NCBI GenBank assembly: GCA_038258425.1
Contig: JBBSPV010000003.1
Coordinates: 1-64,000 of the forward strand
Reading direction: 5' to 3'
DNA: 64,000 nt
DNA from: DATLGB01 sp038258425
GTDB taxonomy: Bacteria; Actinomycetota; Thermoleophilia; Solirubrobacterales; Solirubrobacteraceae
The position numbers and the translations under genes were made by a program. Below are positions 1 to 8,021 of this stretch, piece by piece; the stretch's first letter is position 1, and every line of letters begins with the position of its first letter. A model generated the notes under the pieces. The model had not been told where the DNA came from. It worked only from the letters and a program-made list of their open reading frames with translations, and did no database searches.

Positions 1-92
1 CCCCCCCGGGGCCGCGGCGCCCCCCCCCCCGCCGCGGGGGGCTCCCCCGGGCGCGGGCGCCCGGCCGCGCCGGGCCCCCCCCCCGCGGCCGG
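1..92. other. G/C-only low-complexity window edge
   Basis: The first 92 bases contain a single T and otherwise only G and C, with long homopolymer runs. No gene or regulatory site can be read here. It may be a contig end or unreliable base calling rather than biology. Confidence 0.6.
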
Positions 93-100
93 TGTCCGGC

Positions 101-289
101 CTAGGCCGTCACGCGGCGCGCGGCCTCGGCGTCCAGGCGCCGGGCGACGCGGGCGGCCAGGACGGCCGCCGATCCGCGGACGCCCGGCGGCCCTTTGGGC
201 CGCGGGCCGCGCGAGACGGCCCGCGCGCTCGCGCGCCGGCGCCGATCCGCGGCGACGGCGAGGGCGACGGACTGGTTGAGCGACTGCAT
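101..289 (-). CDS. small basic hypothetical protein
   Basis: A 62-residue reading frame starting MQSLNQSVAL and rich in Arg and Ala. I do not recognise it. In its favour, an AAGGAG Shine-Dalgarno sequence (300-305) sits 10 nt before the ATG, and it lies after a hairpin that closes the upstream wecA operon, so it would be a separate transcript. The middle and C-terminal part (repeated RRRR and ARA) is low complexity, so a spurious ORF in G/C-rich sequence is possible. In many actinobacteria the ATP synthase operon follows wecA; this protein does not resemble AtpI. Confidence 0.35.
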   Translation of the reverse strand: MQSLNQSVALAVAADRRRRASARAVSRGPRPKGPPGVRGSAAVLAARVARRLDAEAARRVTA

Positions 290-361
290 GGTGATGCGGC
301 TCCTTCGGTGGGTGGATGGACGGGGTGCCGTCCACTCGGAGCCGTTCGGATGGGACCGGAT

Positions 362-386
362 CGTCGTGGGCGGCGAGCCCACGACG
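362..386 (-). terminator. hairpin terminator after the wecA operon
   Basis: A perfect 10-bp inverted repeat (CGTCGTGGGC and its complement) around a 5-nt loop GGCGA. There is no U-tract, as is common for terminators in very GC-rich actinobacteria. It lies downstream of the wecA-side genes on the minus strand. Confidence 0.5.
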
Positions 387-399
387 TGCGCTGGTGGCG

Positions 400-498
400 C
401 TAGCCGGTGGGCAGGGTCAGACCGCAGGTACCGTCGGCCGCGGCGGGTGCGGCGGCGAACGGGCGCAGGGCCGTGGGCATGTTGCGCAGAGCGGTCAT
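400..498 (-). CDS. possible 32-residue peptide downstream of wecA
   Basis: A short frame starting ATG at 498 (MTALRNMPTALRPF...) and ending with TAG just before the terminator hairpin. It lies 35 bp after the wecA stop on the same transcript. No Shine-Dalgarno sequence or known family is visible. It is listed because its codon choice looks like neighbouring genes and the position is compact; it may not be translated. Confidence 0.2.
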   Translation of the reverse strand: MTALRNMPTALRPFAAAPAAADGTCGLTLPTG

Positions 499-533
499 CG
501 AGGCGTGCACGATACGGGGTCGGCCGGCGGTTC

Positions 534-1685
534 TCAACCCTGCAGGGACCGGAACTCGCCGGTCTCCATGGCCCGCTCGATCTCCGCCTCGACCTCGTGC
601 TCGTCCGTCCCCGGATCGGCCTCGCCCATGCGGAAGCGCTTGAACTTCAGGATCTCGAGCGTGTAGACGACGAACACCGACGCCGCCCCCGCGGCGAGGA
701 CGCAGCCGCCCATCACGAGGCTCCAGCCCAGGTCGAAGTTCCCGTGGTCGTCGGAGTACGGGATGTAGCGCAGGGCGACCGCGAGGCCCGCCATGGTCGT
801 GGTCCAGGCGTAGAGGTAGGCGACCGTGCGGCGCTGGGAGAAGCCGATCCGGGCGAAGCGGTGGTGGAAGTGGTTCGTGTCGGCGGCGTACACCGGACGG
901 CGGTACTTGACCCGCTTGAGCACGACGAACGTCGTGTCGAGCACGGGAACGGCGAGCACGACGAGCGGCACGGCGAGGGCGATCACGGCGTTGGTCTTCA
1001 GCGTCCCCTCGACGATGGTGGCGCCGAGCAGCAGGCCGAGCTGGAGCGCGCCCGTGTCGCCCATGAAGACGCGGGCGGGATGGAAGTTGTGCACGAGGAA
1101 GCCGAGACACGCCCCGGCGGTGATGAGCGCGAGGACGCCGGCGCCGTCGCGGCCGCGGCTGAAGGCGATCACCGCGAAGGCGGCCGACGCGATGGCGCAG
1201 ACCCCGGCCGCGAGCCCGTCGACCCCGTCGATGAAGTTCACCGCGTTCATGATCGCCACGAGGCCGAGCAGCGTGACCGGCTCGCCGAGGTCGCCGAGGC
1301 TGACCCGGCCGACGAAGGGCAGCGTGAAGGCGTCCACGGAGACCCCCCCGAGCACGAGCACGAGCGCCGCGACGAGCTCGCCGGTGAGCTTCCAGGCCGC
1401 CGGGAGCGGGCGGATGTCGTCGAGGGCGCCGACGGCGGTGACGATGGCCGCTCCGGCGAGGATCGACCGGTAGCGCTCGGTGGCCGGCAGCAGCAGCAGG
1501 CCGGCGATGGCCACCGCGGCGAAGATGCCGAGGCCGCCGAGCAGCGGCGTCGGCGCGGCGCCCAGGCCGCGGTCGCGCGGGTGGTCGATGGCGCCGACCC
1601 GGCGCGCGAGCCGGGCGACGACCGGCGTCGAGGCGGCGGCGACGACGAGGGCGACGACGAAGCCGAGGAGCGCGTCGCCGATCAT
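534..1685 (-). CDS. WecA/TagO-like undecaprenyl-phosphate sugar-1-phosphate transferase
   Basis: A 383-residue polytopic membrane enzyme of the MraY/WecA (glycosyltransferase 4) family. Such enzymes move a sugar-1-phosphate from a UDP-sugar onto undecaprenyl phosphate, starting a lipid-linked cell-envelope polymer. Visible family motifs: TPLLGG near residue 46, the Asp-Asp pair at 89-90, NFIDGVDGL at 150-158, FMGDTG at 207-212 and the HFHHR loop at 272-276. About ten hydrophobic segments alternate with these cytosolic loops, and a charged tail follows residue 340. It is 21 bp downstream of glyA in the rpmE-prfA-prmC-tsaC-glyA operon, an order widespread in Gram-positive bacteria. Position and the HFHHR motif favour WecA/TagO over MraY; the sugar cannot be told from sequence. 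Confidence 0.9.
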   Translation of the reverse strand: MIGDALLGFVVALVVAAASTPVVARLARRVGAIDHPRDRGLGAAPTPLLGGLGIFAAVAIAGLLLLPATERYRSILAGAAIVTAVGALDDIRPLPAAWKLTGELVAALVLVLGGVSVDAFTLPFVGRVSLGDLGEPVTLLGLVAIMNAVNFIDGVDGLAAGVCAIASAAFAVIAFSRGRDGAGVLALITAGACLGFLVHNFHPARVFMGDTGALQLGLLLGATIVEGTLKTNAVIALAVPLVVLAVPVLDTTFVVLKRVKYRRPVYAADTNHFHHRFARIGFSQRRTVAYLYAWTTTMAGLAVALRYIPYSDDHGNFDLGWSLVMGGCVLAAGAASVFVVYTLEILKFKRFRMGEADPGTDEHEVEAEIERAMETGEFRSLQG

Positions 1686-1706
1686 GGCGCCCGCCGCGCC
1701 GAGGGC

Positions 1707-2999
1707 CTAGACGCTCGCGTGGGCGCCGAGGTGCGCGTACAGCGGGTAGCGCTCGACGATCGCGGTGACGCGCTCGGCGAGCTCGCCGCGCTCGGCCTCG
1801 AAGCCCGGGCGCAGCGCCGCGGCGATGATGGCGCCGATCTCCGCGAAGTCGTCGGCCTGCAGCCCGCGGGTGGCCAGGGCGGAGGTGCCGAGGCGCACCC
1901 CGCTGGAGACCATGGGCGGCCGTGGGTCGAAGGGAACGGCGTTGCGGTTGACCGTGATGCCGATCTCGTGCAGCCGGTCCTCGGCCTGCTGGCCGTCGAC
2001 CTCGGAGTCGCGCAGGTCGACCAGGACGAGGTGCACGTCGGTTCCCCCGGTGAGCACGGAGACGCCGTGGCCGGCACCCATGAGCGCCTCCGCCACCGCC
2101 CGTGCGCCGGCGACCGTGCGTTCCTGGCGCTCGCGGAACGTGTCTGTGGCGGCGAGCTTGAAGGCGACGGCCTTGCCGGCGATCACGTGCTCGAGCGGGC
2201 CGCCCTGCTGGCCGGGGAAGATGCCGGAGTTCAGGACCTTCTCGTGCTCGGCCTTGGCGAGGATCAGGCCGCCGCGGGCGCCGCCGAGCGTCTTGTGGAC
2301 CGTGGAGGTGACGACGTCGGCATAGGGCACCGGGTCGGGGTGCACGCCGCCGGCGACGAGCCCGGCGAAGTGCGCCATGTCGACCATGAGGATGGCGCCG
2401 ACGGCGTCGGCGATGGCCCGGAAGCGCTCGAAGTCCAGCGTCCGGGGATACGCGGACCAGCCGGCGAGCAGCAGCTTGGGCCGGTGCTCGTGGGCGAGGC
2501 GCTCGACCTCGTCCATGTCGATCCGGTAGTCGAGCTCGGGCGAGACCTCGTAGGGGACGATCTCGTACAGGCGGCCGGAGACATTGGCCTTCATGCCGTG
2601 GCTCAGGTGGCCGCCATGGGGCAGCGACAGGCCCATGATCGAGTCGCCCGGGCGCAGCAGCGCGTGGTAGACGGCCGCGTTGGCCTGGGCACCCGAGTGC
2701 GGCTGGACGTTGACGTACTCCGCGCCGAACAGCGCCTTGGCGCGGTCGATGGCGAGCTGCTCGACGACGTCGACGTGCTCGCAGCCGCCGTAGTAGCGCT
2801 TGCCCGGGTAGCCCTCGGCGTACTTGTTCGTGAGCACGGAGCCCTGACACTCGAGGATCGCCTGCGGCACGAAGTTCTCCGAGGCGATCATCTCCAGGGT
2901 CCGCTGCTGGCGCACGAGCTCGGCGTCGACCGCGGAGGCGATCTCCGGGTCGACCTCGGCGAGCGGGCGCTCGAAGAAGTCCGCGGGCAGGTCGGTCAT
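1707..2999 (-). CDS. glyA: serine hydroxymethyltransferase
   Basis: A 430-residue PLP enzyme converting serine and tetrahydrofolate to glycine and 5,10-methylene-THF in the cytosol, the main one-carbon source. The PLP lysine lies in the STVHKTLGGARGG motif (Lys about 236). The substrate motifs ASENF near the N-terminus, KYAEGYPGKRYYGG at 59-72 and the folate-site region LPHGGHLSHG are intact. Length is normal for the family. I chose the ATG at 2999; an in-frame TTG nine bases upstream would add three residues. It lies 42 bp after tsaC and 21 bp before wecA in the same operon. Confidence 0.97.
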   Translation of the reverse strand: MTDLPADFFERPLAEVDPEIASAVDAELVRQQRTLEMIASENFVPQAILECQGSVLTNKYAEGYPGKRYYGGCEHVDVVEQLAIDRAKALFGAEYVNVQPHSGAQANAAVYHALLRPGDSIMGLSLPHGGHLSHGMKANVSGRLYEIVPYEVSPELDYRIDMDEVERLAHEHRPKLLLAGWSAYPRTLDFERFRAIADAVGAILMVDMAHFAGLVAGGVHPDPVPYADVVTSTVHKTLGGARGGLILAKAEHEKVLNSGIFPGQQGGPLEHVIAGKAVAFKLAATDTFRERQERTVAGARAVAEALMGAGHGVSVLTGGTDVHLVLVDLRDSEVDGQQAEDRLHEIGITVNRNAVPFDPRPPMVSSGVRLGTSALATRGLQADDFAEIGAIIAAALRPGFEAERGELAERVTAIVERYPLYAHLGAHASV

Positions 3000-3041
3000 G
3001 CTCGGCAAGGTAGTGCATGGGGCGGCGGTCCCACGGGCGGC

Positions 3042-3626
3042 TCAGGCGTCCGCCGCGGCGGCGATCTCGGCCTCGGCGACGGCGCCCGGGCGGGTGATCC
3101 GCCAGGTCCCGGTGGCCTCGTAGGCGCCGAGGTCCACGACGGTCGACGACGTGCCCGGCAGCGCCCCCGCGCCGAGCACGAGCGCCGCGCCCGCCCGGAT
3201 CGCGACGGGCACCTCGTGCAGCGTCCGGGGCGACGGCCCACCCGCGTGGTTGGCCGAGGATTGCAGGACGACGACGCGCGCCCCGGCCAGCGGCCCGGCG
3301 GCCGGGACGCGCACGCCGAGCCGGTCGCCCCCGCCGGCGAGCGGGAAGCGCCCGGCCGGGTTCGGGACCAGCAGCGTGATCCCGCCGGGCAGGAGCCGCC
3401 CCGCGAGCGCCCGCGTCCGTGGGCCGAGCTCGGGCAGCGCGGCGAGGACAACCTCGAGGTCGAAGCCCATGATCGCCGCCGGCTTGCCCGGATCCCGGCC
3501 CTTGAGCTCGTAGAGCCGCTGCACGGCGCCCTCCGTGAACGGATCGCAGGCGAGGCCGTAGACCGTGTCGGCCGGGAACAGCGCCACGCCGCCCCCGACG
3601 ATGCAGGCCTCGAAGGCGCTCAGCAC
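3042..3626 (-). CDS. tsaC: L-threonylcarbamoyladenylate synthase (Sua5/YciO/YrdC family)
   Basis: A 194-residue single-domain YrdC-fold protein that makes threonylcarbamoyl-AMP from Thr, bicarbonate and ATP for the t6A37 modification of ANN-decoding tRNAs. Seen: FPADTVYGLACD near residue 17, the basic motif KGRDPGKP, SSANHAGG (nucleotide site) and GTSSTVVDL. It lacks the C-terminal Sua5 domain, so it is of the short TsaC type. The GTG start lies inside the end of prmC (7-bp overlap), implying coupled translation. Its partners TsaB, TsaD and TsaE are not in the window. Confidence 0.92.
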   Translation of the reverse strand: MLSAFEACIVGGGVALFPADTVYGLACDPFTEGAVQRLYELKGRDPGKPAAIMGFDLEVVLAALPELGPRTRALAGRLLPGGITLLVPNPAGRFPLAGGGDRLGVRVPAAGPLAGARVVVLQSSANHAGGPSPRTLHEVPVAIRAGAALVLGAGALPGTSSTVVDLGAYEATGTWRITRPGAVAEAEIAAAADA

Positions 3627-4471
3627 CGGCCGATCACCACCCGCTCGATGCCCGCGAGGTCCGGGACGACCTCCACGGCGCCGAAGCCCGCGTCGACGAG
3701 CAGCGCGGCGACCTCCGCGGCCTGGCCCTCGCCGACCTCGAGGCCGATCCAGGTCGCCCCGGCCGCCCGCGCCGCGGGCACGAGCCGGCGGACGACCTCC
3801 AGGCCGTCCTCGCCGCCGAAGAGCGCGACGGGCGGCTCCCAGCGGGCGACCTCGGGCGGCAGCCGGCGACGGTCGCGCTCCGCGACATACGGCGGGTTGG
3901 AGACCACGGCGTCCACCGGGCCGAGGTCGTCCGGCAGCAGGTCGGCCCGCCGCCAGCCCACCTGGAGGCCGAGGCGCTCGCCGTTGGCCCGGGCGACCGC
4001 CAGGGCGTCGCCGGACACGTCGGTGCCCACCACGACGAGGTCCGGCCGCTCCGCCTTCAGGGCCAGCGCGACGGCTCCCGAGCCCGTGCCGACGTCGACG
4101 ACGCGCGCGCCGGGCGGCAGCCCGAGGGCAGCCTCGACGAGATGCTCGGTCTCCGGCCGCGGCGTCAGCACCCGGGCGTCCACCTCGAGCTCGAGGAAGC
4201 GGAAGCCGCGGCGGCCCACGAGCTGGGACACCGGCTCGCGGCCGCCCGCCCGCCGGCGGACGAGCTCGGCGAAGGCGCGCGCCTCGGCCGGCTCGAGGCC
4301 CCGGTCCGGGTCGAGCAGCAGCCGCCCGCGCCCGACCCCGAGGACATGACCAAGCAGTACCTCGGCGTCGAGGCGCGGCGTCTCGCAGCCCGAGGCGGTC
4401 AGCGGGATGGCCGCCGAGTCCAGCGCGTCCCGCACCGACGTGCGCCCGACGGCCCGGCGCCCCGCGGTCAC
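3620..4471 (-). CDS. prmC: peptide chain release factor N5-glutamine methyltransferase
   Basis: A 283-residue SAM-dependent enzyme that methylates the Gln of the GGQ motif of release factors. An N-terminal helical domain (residues 1-95) precedes a Rossmann methyltransferase domain with VVDVGTGSGAVAL (about 124-136) and the diagnostic catalytic NPPY motif (192-195). Its substrate RF1 is encoded upstream in the same operon. The GTG start overlaps the TGA of the preceding hydrolase (GTGA). Confidence 0.94.
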   Translation of the reverse strand: MTAGRRAVGRTSVRDALDSAAIPLTASGCETPRLDAEVLLGHVLGVGRGRLLLDPDRGLEPAEARAFAELVRRRAGGREPVSQLVGRRGFRFLELEVDARVLTPRPETEHLVEAALGLPPGARVVDVGTGSGAVALALKAERPDLVVVGTDVSGDALAVARANGERLGLQVGWRRADLLPDDLGPVDAVVSNPPYVAERDRRRLPPEVARWEPPVALFGGEDGLEVVRRLVPAARAAGATWIGLEVGEGQAAEVAALLVDAGFGAVEVVPDLAGIERVVIGRC

Positions 4472-5163
4472 GCCGCCACCGCGAGCAGCAGGTCCGTCAG
4501 CGCCTGGGGCCGGGCGAGCTGGGGCATGTGGCCGCCCGGCAGCTCGACGGCCGTCACCCCGAGCCGCTCCCGAGCGGCCGACCGCCCCCACGCCGGGGAG
4601 ATCACCCGGTCCGCGACGCACACGATCGCCGTCGACGGCACGGCCGGCAGCGCGGCCAGCGGGCACGGCTCCCGGTACGGCGCGGCGGCGTGCGGGCGCA
4701 GGCCGGCCCGGGCCGCCGCCCGGCGGGGCGGGTCGAGCTCGTCGAAGAGCAGCGCGTCGGCGGCGGCGGGGTCCCAGCGGATGAGCCCGTCCGCCCCGCG
4801 CACCATCGCGGCCGACGCCTCGGGCGAGACCATCGGCTCGGCGCGCATCACCTCCGCCAGCGAGCGGCCCGGCACCGGGAGCATCGCGGCGACGTACGCG
4901 CACGCATGCACGGTCGCGCCGAGCCTCGCCGCCACGAGCGGCACGACCATCCCGCCCATGGAGTGGCCCACGAGCAGCACGGGTTCCGCGCCCGCGCCGA
5001 GCGCGTCGGCGACGACGCCCGCGAAGTCCGCGAACGTGGCCTCCGGGTCGTCCATGGGCAGGTCCGGCGCCACGCAGGCGTGCCCATGGGCCTCGAGCCG
5101 CTCGCGCACCGGCGCCCAGCTGGATCCGGCCGTCCCCGCGCCGTGCACGAGCGCGACCCGCAC
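4468..5163 (-). CDS. alpha/beta hydrolase
   Basis: A 231-residue serine hydrolase of the alpha/beta fold. Visible: the oxyanion-region VHGAGTAGSSW at the N-terminus, the nucleophile elbow GHSMGG (Ser68), an acidic candidate in VADRVISP (Asp185) and the catalytic His in GGHMPQL (His212). Compact with no signal peptide, so cytosolic. It resembles the esterase/hydroxynitrile-lyase-like branch (EstC/SABP2 type); the substrate is unknown. It is inserted between prfA (5-bp gap) and prmC (overlap), where most genomes have these two adjacent, so it is an operon passenger. Confidence 0.85.
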   Translation of the reverse strand: MRVALVHGAGTAGSSWAPVRERLEAHGHACVAPDLPMDDPEATFADFAGVVADALGAGAEPVLLVGHSMGGMVVPLVAARLGATVHACAYVAAMLPVPGRSLAEVMRAEPMVSPEASAAMVRGADGLIRWDPAAADALLFDELDPPRRAAARAGLRPHAAAPYREPCPLAALPAVPSTAIVCVADRVISPAWGRSAARERLGVTAVELPGGHMPQLARPQALTDLLLAVAA

Positions 5164-5168
5164 GGCGC

Positions 5169-6218
5169 TCAGGCCGACGCCTGGGCCTCGAGCCCGCGAC
5201 GCTTCTCGTCGGCCTGCAGCGCCTGGGTGAACTCGTCGAGCCCACCGGCGAGGATCTCGTCGAGGTTGTGGGCGGTGTGCTTGACGCGGTGGTCGGTGAC
5301 CCGGCGCTCGGGGAAGTTGTAGGTGCGGATCTTCTCCGCCCGCTCGCCCGTGCCGACCTGGGCCCGGCGGTCGGCGGCCTGCGACGCCTGCTGACGGGCC
5401 AGCTCGGCCTCGTAGAGGCGCGCCCGCAGGACGCGCATCGCCTTCTCGCGGTTCTGCAGCTGGGACTTCTCGTCCTGCATGGAGACGACGATGCCCGTCG
5501 GCTGGTGCGTGATGCGCACGGCCGAATCCGTCGTGTTGACGGACTGCCCGCCCGGGCCGGAGGAGCGGTAGACGTCGATCTGGAGCTCGTTGGGGTCCAC
5601 GGACACGTCGACGTCCTCGGCCGCCGGGAGCACCGCCACGGTCGCGGTCGAGGTGTGGATGCGACCCTGGGACTCCGTCTCGGGGACGCGCTGGACGCGG
5701 TGGGTGCCGCCCTCGTACTTGAACACGGAGTAGGCGCCGGAGCCGTCGACCTCGAACGTGTAGGCGCCGTCGCCGGCGTCCATGGTGTCCGTCTTGTAGC
5801 CCAGCCGCTCGGCGTACTTCGTCAGCATCCGGAACAGGTCGGCGGCCCACAGCCCGGCCTCGTCGCCTCCGGCGCCGGCGCGGATCTCGACGATCACGTC
5901 CTTGTCGTCGTGGGGATCGGCCTCGACCATCGCGAGCCGCAGCGCCTCCTCGAGCTCCCCGAGCCGCGCCCGGGCCGCCTCGAGCATCGGCATCAGCTCC
6001 GGGTCGTCGTCGCCGGCCTCGAGCGACTCGCCCGCGAAGGCCGCGTCGTCGGCGACCCGGCGCCACTCCTCGGCGAGCCGCTGGGCGGGCTCGAGCGTCC
6101 GGTAGGCGCGCCCGGCGTCGGCCAGGCGGTGCCGGTCCCCGATGACCTCGGGATCGGACATCTGGCGCTCGGCCTCGGCGTAGCGGGCCTCGATCTGCTC
6201 GACGAGGGACTCGATCAC
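5169..6218 (-). CDS. prfA: peptide chain release factor 1
   Basis: RF1 of 349 residues, ending translation at UAA and UAG. The PxT stop-codon selectivity motif appears as PET in HRVQRVPETESQGRIH, and the peptidyl-hydrolysis loop GGQ lies in SGPGGQSVNTTDSA. The Gln is the target of PrmC, encoded downstream. The coding frame extends upstream to 6329, but RF1 homology starts at VIESLVEQIEARY. I therefore place the start at GTG 6218, preceded by GCGAGGG. The upstream part of the long frame belongs to a decayed antitoxin (see 6232-6397). Confidence 0.96.
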   Translation of the reverse strand: MIESLVEQIEARYAEAERQMSDPEVIGDRHRLADAGRAYRTLEPAQRLAEEWRRVADDAAFAGESLEAGDDDPELMPMLEAARARLGELEEALRLAMVEADPHDDKDVIVEIRAGAGGDEAGLWAADLFRMLTKYAERLGYKTDTMDAGDGAYTFEVDGSGAYSVFKYEGGTHRVQRVPETESQGRIHTSTATVAVLPAAEDVDVSVDPNELQIDVYRSSGPGGQSVNTTDSAVRITHQPTGIVVSMQDEKSQLQNREKAMRVLRARLYEAELARQQASQAADRRAQVGTGERAEKIRTYNFPERRVTDHRVKHTAHNLDEILAGGLDEFTQALQADEKRRGLEAQASA

Positions 6219-6231
6219 GACCCTCGCGAGT

Positions 6232-6397
6232 CTACGGTCGGCTGACCCCAGGCACCGGGACCGCGTACGCGGCGAAGCGGCGATCGGCTGTGATGACGCC
6301 CGCCCCTCCTGCTCGAGGAGCTTCGCCACGGGCTTCGCGCCGCGGCGAACGACGATCCCCTCCCCGGCCTCGGCTCGCGCGCCGAGCTTGGATTGGT
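6232..6397 (-). pseudogene. remnant of a Phd/VapB-type antitoxin and PIN-domain toxin
   Basis: Two adjoining fragments in different frames. From about 6397 to 6300 the minus strand reads SKLGARAEAGEGIVVRRG followed by AKPVAKLLEQ, which matches the C-terminal half of Phd/YefM antitoxins (typically 'EAGEEIVI.RRGKPVARL'). From about 6297 to 6232, in another frame, it reads VITADRRFAAYAVPVPG then stop, resembling the last strand-helix of PIN toxins ('L.T.D..fa.Y.vpv'). The toxin body and the antitoxin DNA-binding half are absent. The fragment begins at the premature end of the DUF1385 gene. The family resemblance is my reading of short motifs. Confidence 0.5.
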
Positions 6398-7014
6398 CAG
6401 CGCGGGTGGAGCCGGCTGTAGCGGGCGGCGCGCCCGGGGGTCAGGGCGTCGCCGGCCTCGTAGCAGGCGATGGTCTGGTGCTCGGCACCGTGGTACTCGA
6501 ACACGCGGCGCAGGTCGGGCAGGCGCGAGAGCAGGGCGAGGTAGCCGAGAAAGATCGACGTGCGCAGGGCCCCCTCCACCAACCAGAAGAGCAGCGAGGA
6601 GTCCAGGACGTCCTTGACCAGGGAGGTCAGGCCGACGGGGACGACGAAGAACAGCCCGACGGCGAGGGCGAGGGCTGCCACCACGGCACCGGCCCAGACG
6701 CCGCCGGAGATCGGCTCCTCGTCCTCGGGCAGCTGCGCGTTGGCGGCGATGCCGAGGGCCTTCAGCCCGATCGCCAGCGACTCGGCGAGCGCGACGACGC
6801 CCCGGACGACGGGCACGCGGTACAGCCGCCGGCGGCGCGACCACGGGTCCAGCGAAAAGGCCTGGAGATCGACGTCACCGCCGGCCTTGCGCACGGCGAC
6901 GGCCCAGGTGCGGACCCCGCGCATCATCACGCCCTCCATGACGGCCTGGCCGCCCACGGGGGCGTCGCGCGACGCCGGCAGGTGGCCGTCGGGCAGCTCG
7001 GTCGCAGCCGCCAC
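6397..7014 (-). CDS. DUF1385 (YqhQ-like) membrane protein, C-terminally truncated
   Basis: A 205-residue protein of the DUF1385/COG3872 family, often found between rpmE and prfA in actinobacteria. Family hallmarks: VGGQAVMEGVMMRG (20-33), a basic stretch, two or three membrane segments in the middle and the YHGAEHQTIACYE motif (about 174-186). Known members continue after LHPR with CGTSF and another 90 or so residues of membrane segments; here a TGA follows LHPR directly and the sequence beyond does not match in any frame. So the gene seems truncated by the neighbouring toxin-antitoxin fragment. The function of the family is not established; whether this copy works is unknown. Confidence 0.85.
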   Translation of the reverse strand: MAAATELPDGHLPASRDAPVGGQAVMEGVMMRGVRTWAVAVRKAGGDVDLQAFSLDPWSRRRRLYRVPVVRGVVALAESLAIGLKALGIAANAQLPEDEEPISGGVWAGAVVAALALAVGLFFVVPVGLTSLVKDVLDSSLLFWLVEGALRTSIFLGYLALLSRLPDLRRVFEYHGAEHQTIACYEAGDALTPGRAARYSRLHPR

Positions 7015-7034
7015 CCGACGGGCTCCTGCTCAGA

Positions 7035-7250
7035 CTACTTGGACGCCTGGGCGCGCCTGGCGGCCCGACGCTGGAAGCGCTCGACGCGGCCACCGGTGTC
7101 GACCAGCTTCTGCCGGCCCGTGTAGAACGGGTGACAGTTCGAGCAGATCTCCACGTTGATCTTGGCCTTGTTCGAACGCGTCGTGAACTCGTTGCCGCAC
7201 GTGCAGCGCACGTGGGACTCGACGTACTCGGGGTGGATCGCGGTCTTCAT
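7035..7250 (-). CDS. rpmE: 50S ribosomal protein L31, zinc-binding type
   Basis: A 71-residue L31. The four zinc-ligand cysteines are present (Cys16 and Cys18 in RCTCGN, Cys36 and Cys39 in CSNCHPFYTG), so this is the Zn-containing form rather than the Zn-free paralog made under zinc starvation. First gene of the long minus-strand operon to wecA. Its ATG lies 10 nt after a TACAAT -10 box with no Shine-Dalgarno sequence, so the mRNA has a very short leader or none. Confidence 0.97.
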   Translation of the reverse strand: MKTAIHPEYVESHVRCTCGNEFTTRSNKAKINVEICSNCHPFYTGRQKLVDTGGRVERFQRRAARRAQASK

Positions 7251-7260
7251 CAGGACATTG

Positions 7261-7266
7261 ATTGTA
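7261..7266 (-). promoter_or_regulatory. -10 box of the rpmE-prfA-glyA operon
   Basis: On the minus strand TACAAT lies 10 nt before the rpmE ATG. A convincing -35 hexamer is not evident; GTGACG about 12 nt further upstream is the nearest candidate. Confidence 0.5.
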
Positions 7267-7280
7267 GAGGCAACGGCACG

Positions 7281-8021
7281 TCACCGAGGCGGGCACGCGA
7301 CGGCGAGCACGTTGCCCGCCTCGTCGGCCTCGGCGACGAGGCCGCCGGGGTCGACCGTCGCCGAGAGCGCGGACCCGCGGCCGCAGCGCGGGCCGACGAA
7401 GCGCACACGGCCCTCCTCGCCTCCGGCCAGCGACGGCAGCGGCGCGGGTGCCAGCACGGTCTGCGCCACGGTGAGGCCGACGCTCGTCGCGTCCGCCCGC
7501 GCGCGTCCGGCGTTGAGCACGGTGACCGTGTAGCGCCGCGTCGTCGCGGACGGTCCGCCGGAGGACCGCACCCGCAGGGGAACGAGGTCCGGTCGCGGGT
7601 CGGGCTGCCGGCAGCCGGCCGAGATCCGCTTCGCGTGCCGCGCGATGCGCCCCGCGGCGTCGCGCCAGCGGAAGCGGACGACGATGCGGTACCGGCCCGG
7701 GGCCGGCAGATCCTTGACCGTCTTGTCGTAGACGAAGCCCGTCCGCCCCGGCTTGGCGCTCAGCCAGGTGCCGAAGCCGGGCGCGTCGAGCGTCGCCCAG
7801 GCCGGCGCGCCGGGCGACCGGCCCTGCAGGGCGAAGCGCAGCTGCAGCCGCTGAGTCCCGCGCAGCGCCCGCATGGAGGCGGTGAACGTCGCGGTCCGCG
7901 CGTCGGTGTCGCAGTCGCGGACCTTGGCGGCCGCCGCCCGCGGGCCGAGCGCGTGGGCGGCTGGGGCCGCCACGAGGGCGACGGTCAGGGCGGCGGCGAA
8001 CTGAAGGCAGCGGCGGGCCAT
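7281..8021 (-). CDS. secreted protein with a CARDB-like domain
   Basis: A 246-residue exported protein. The N-terminus MARRCLQFAAALTVALVAA followed by APAAHA is a Sec signal peptide. The middle part is an all-beta region of unknown type (residues about 30-150). The last 100 residues (DLVPLRVRSS..., YTVTVLNAGRARADATSVGL, and EADEAGNVLAV near the end) resemble the CARDB/APHP cell-adhesion-related beta-sandwich. Paired cysteines suggest disulfides outside the cell. I used the ATG at 8021, where the signal peptide begins. It follows the ETF-quinone oxidoreductase gene by 120 bp; no functional link is apparent. Confidence 0.7.
   Translation of the reverse strand: MARRCLQFAAALTVALVAAPAAHALGPRAAAAKVRDCDTDARTATFTASMRALRGTQRLQLRFALQGRSPGAPAWATLDAPGFGTWLSAKPGRTGFVYDKTVKDLPAPGRYRIVVRFRWRDAAGRIARHAKRISAGCRQPDPRPDLVPLRVRSSGGPSATTRRYTVTVLNAGRARADATSVGLTVAQTVLAPAPLPSLAGGEEGRVRFVGPRCGRGSALSATVDPGGLVAEADEAGNVLAVACPPR

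Noticed and set aside
195..4349. Very long plus-strand open frame (1384 codons)
   Set aside because: It is antisense to the wecA, glyA, tsaC and prmC genes, which have clear motifs, and is rich in Arg/Asp/Gly repeats from the mirrored codons.
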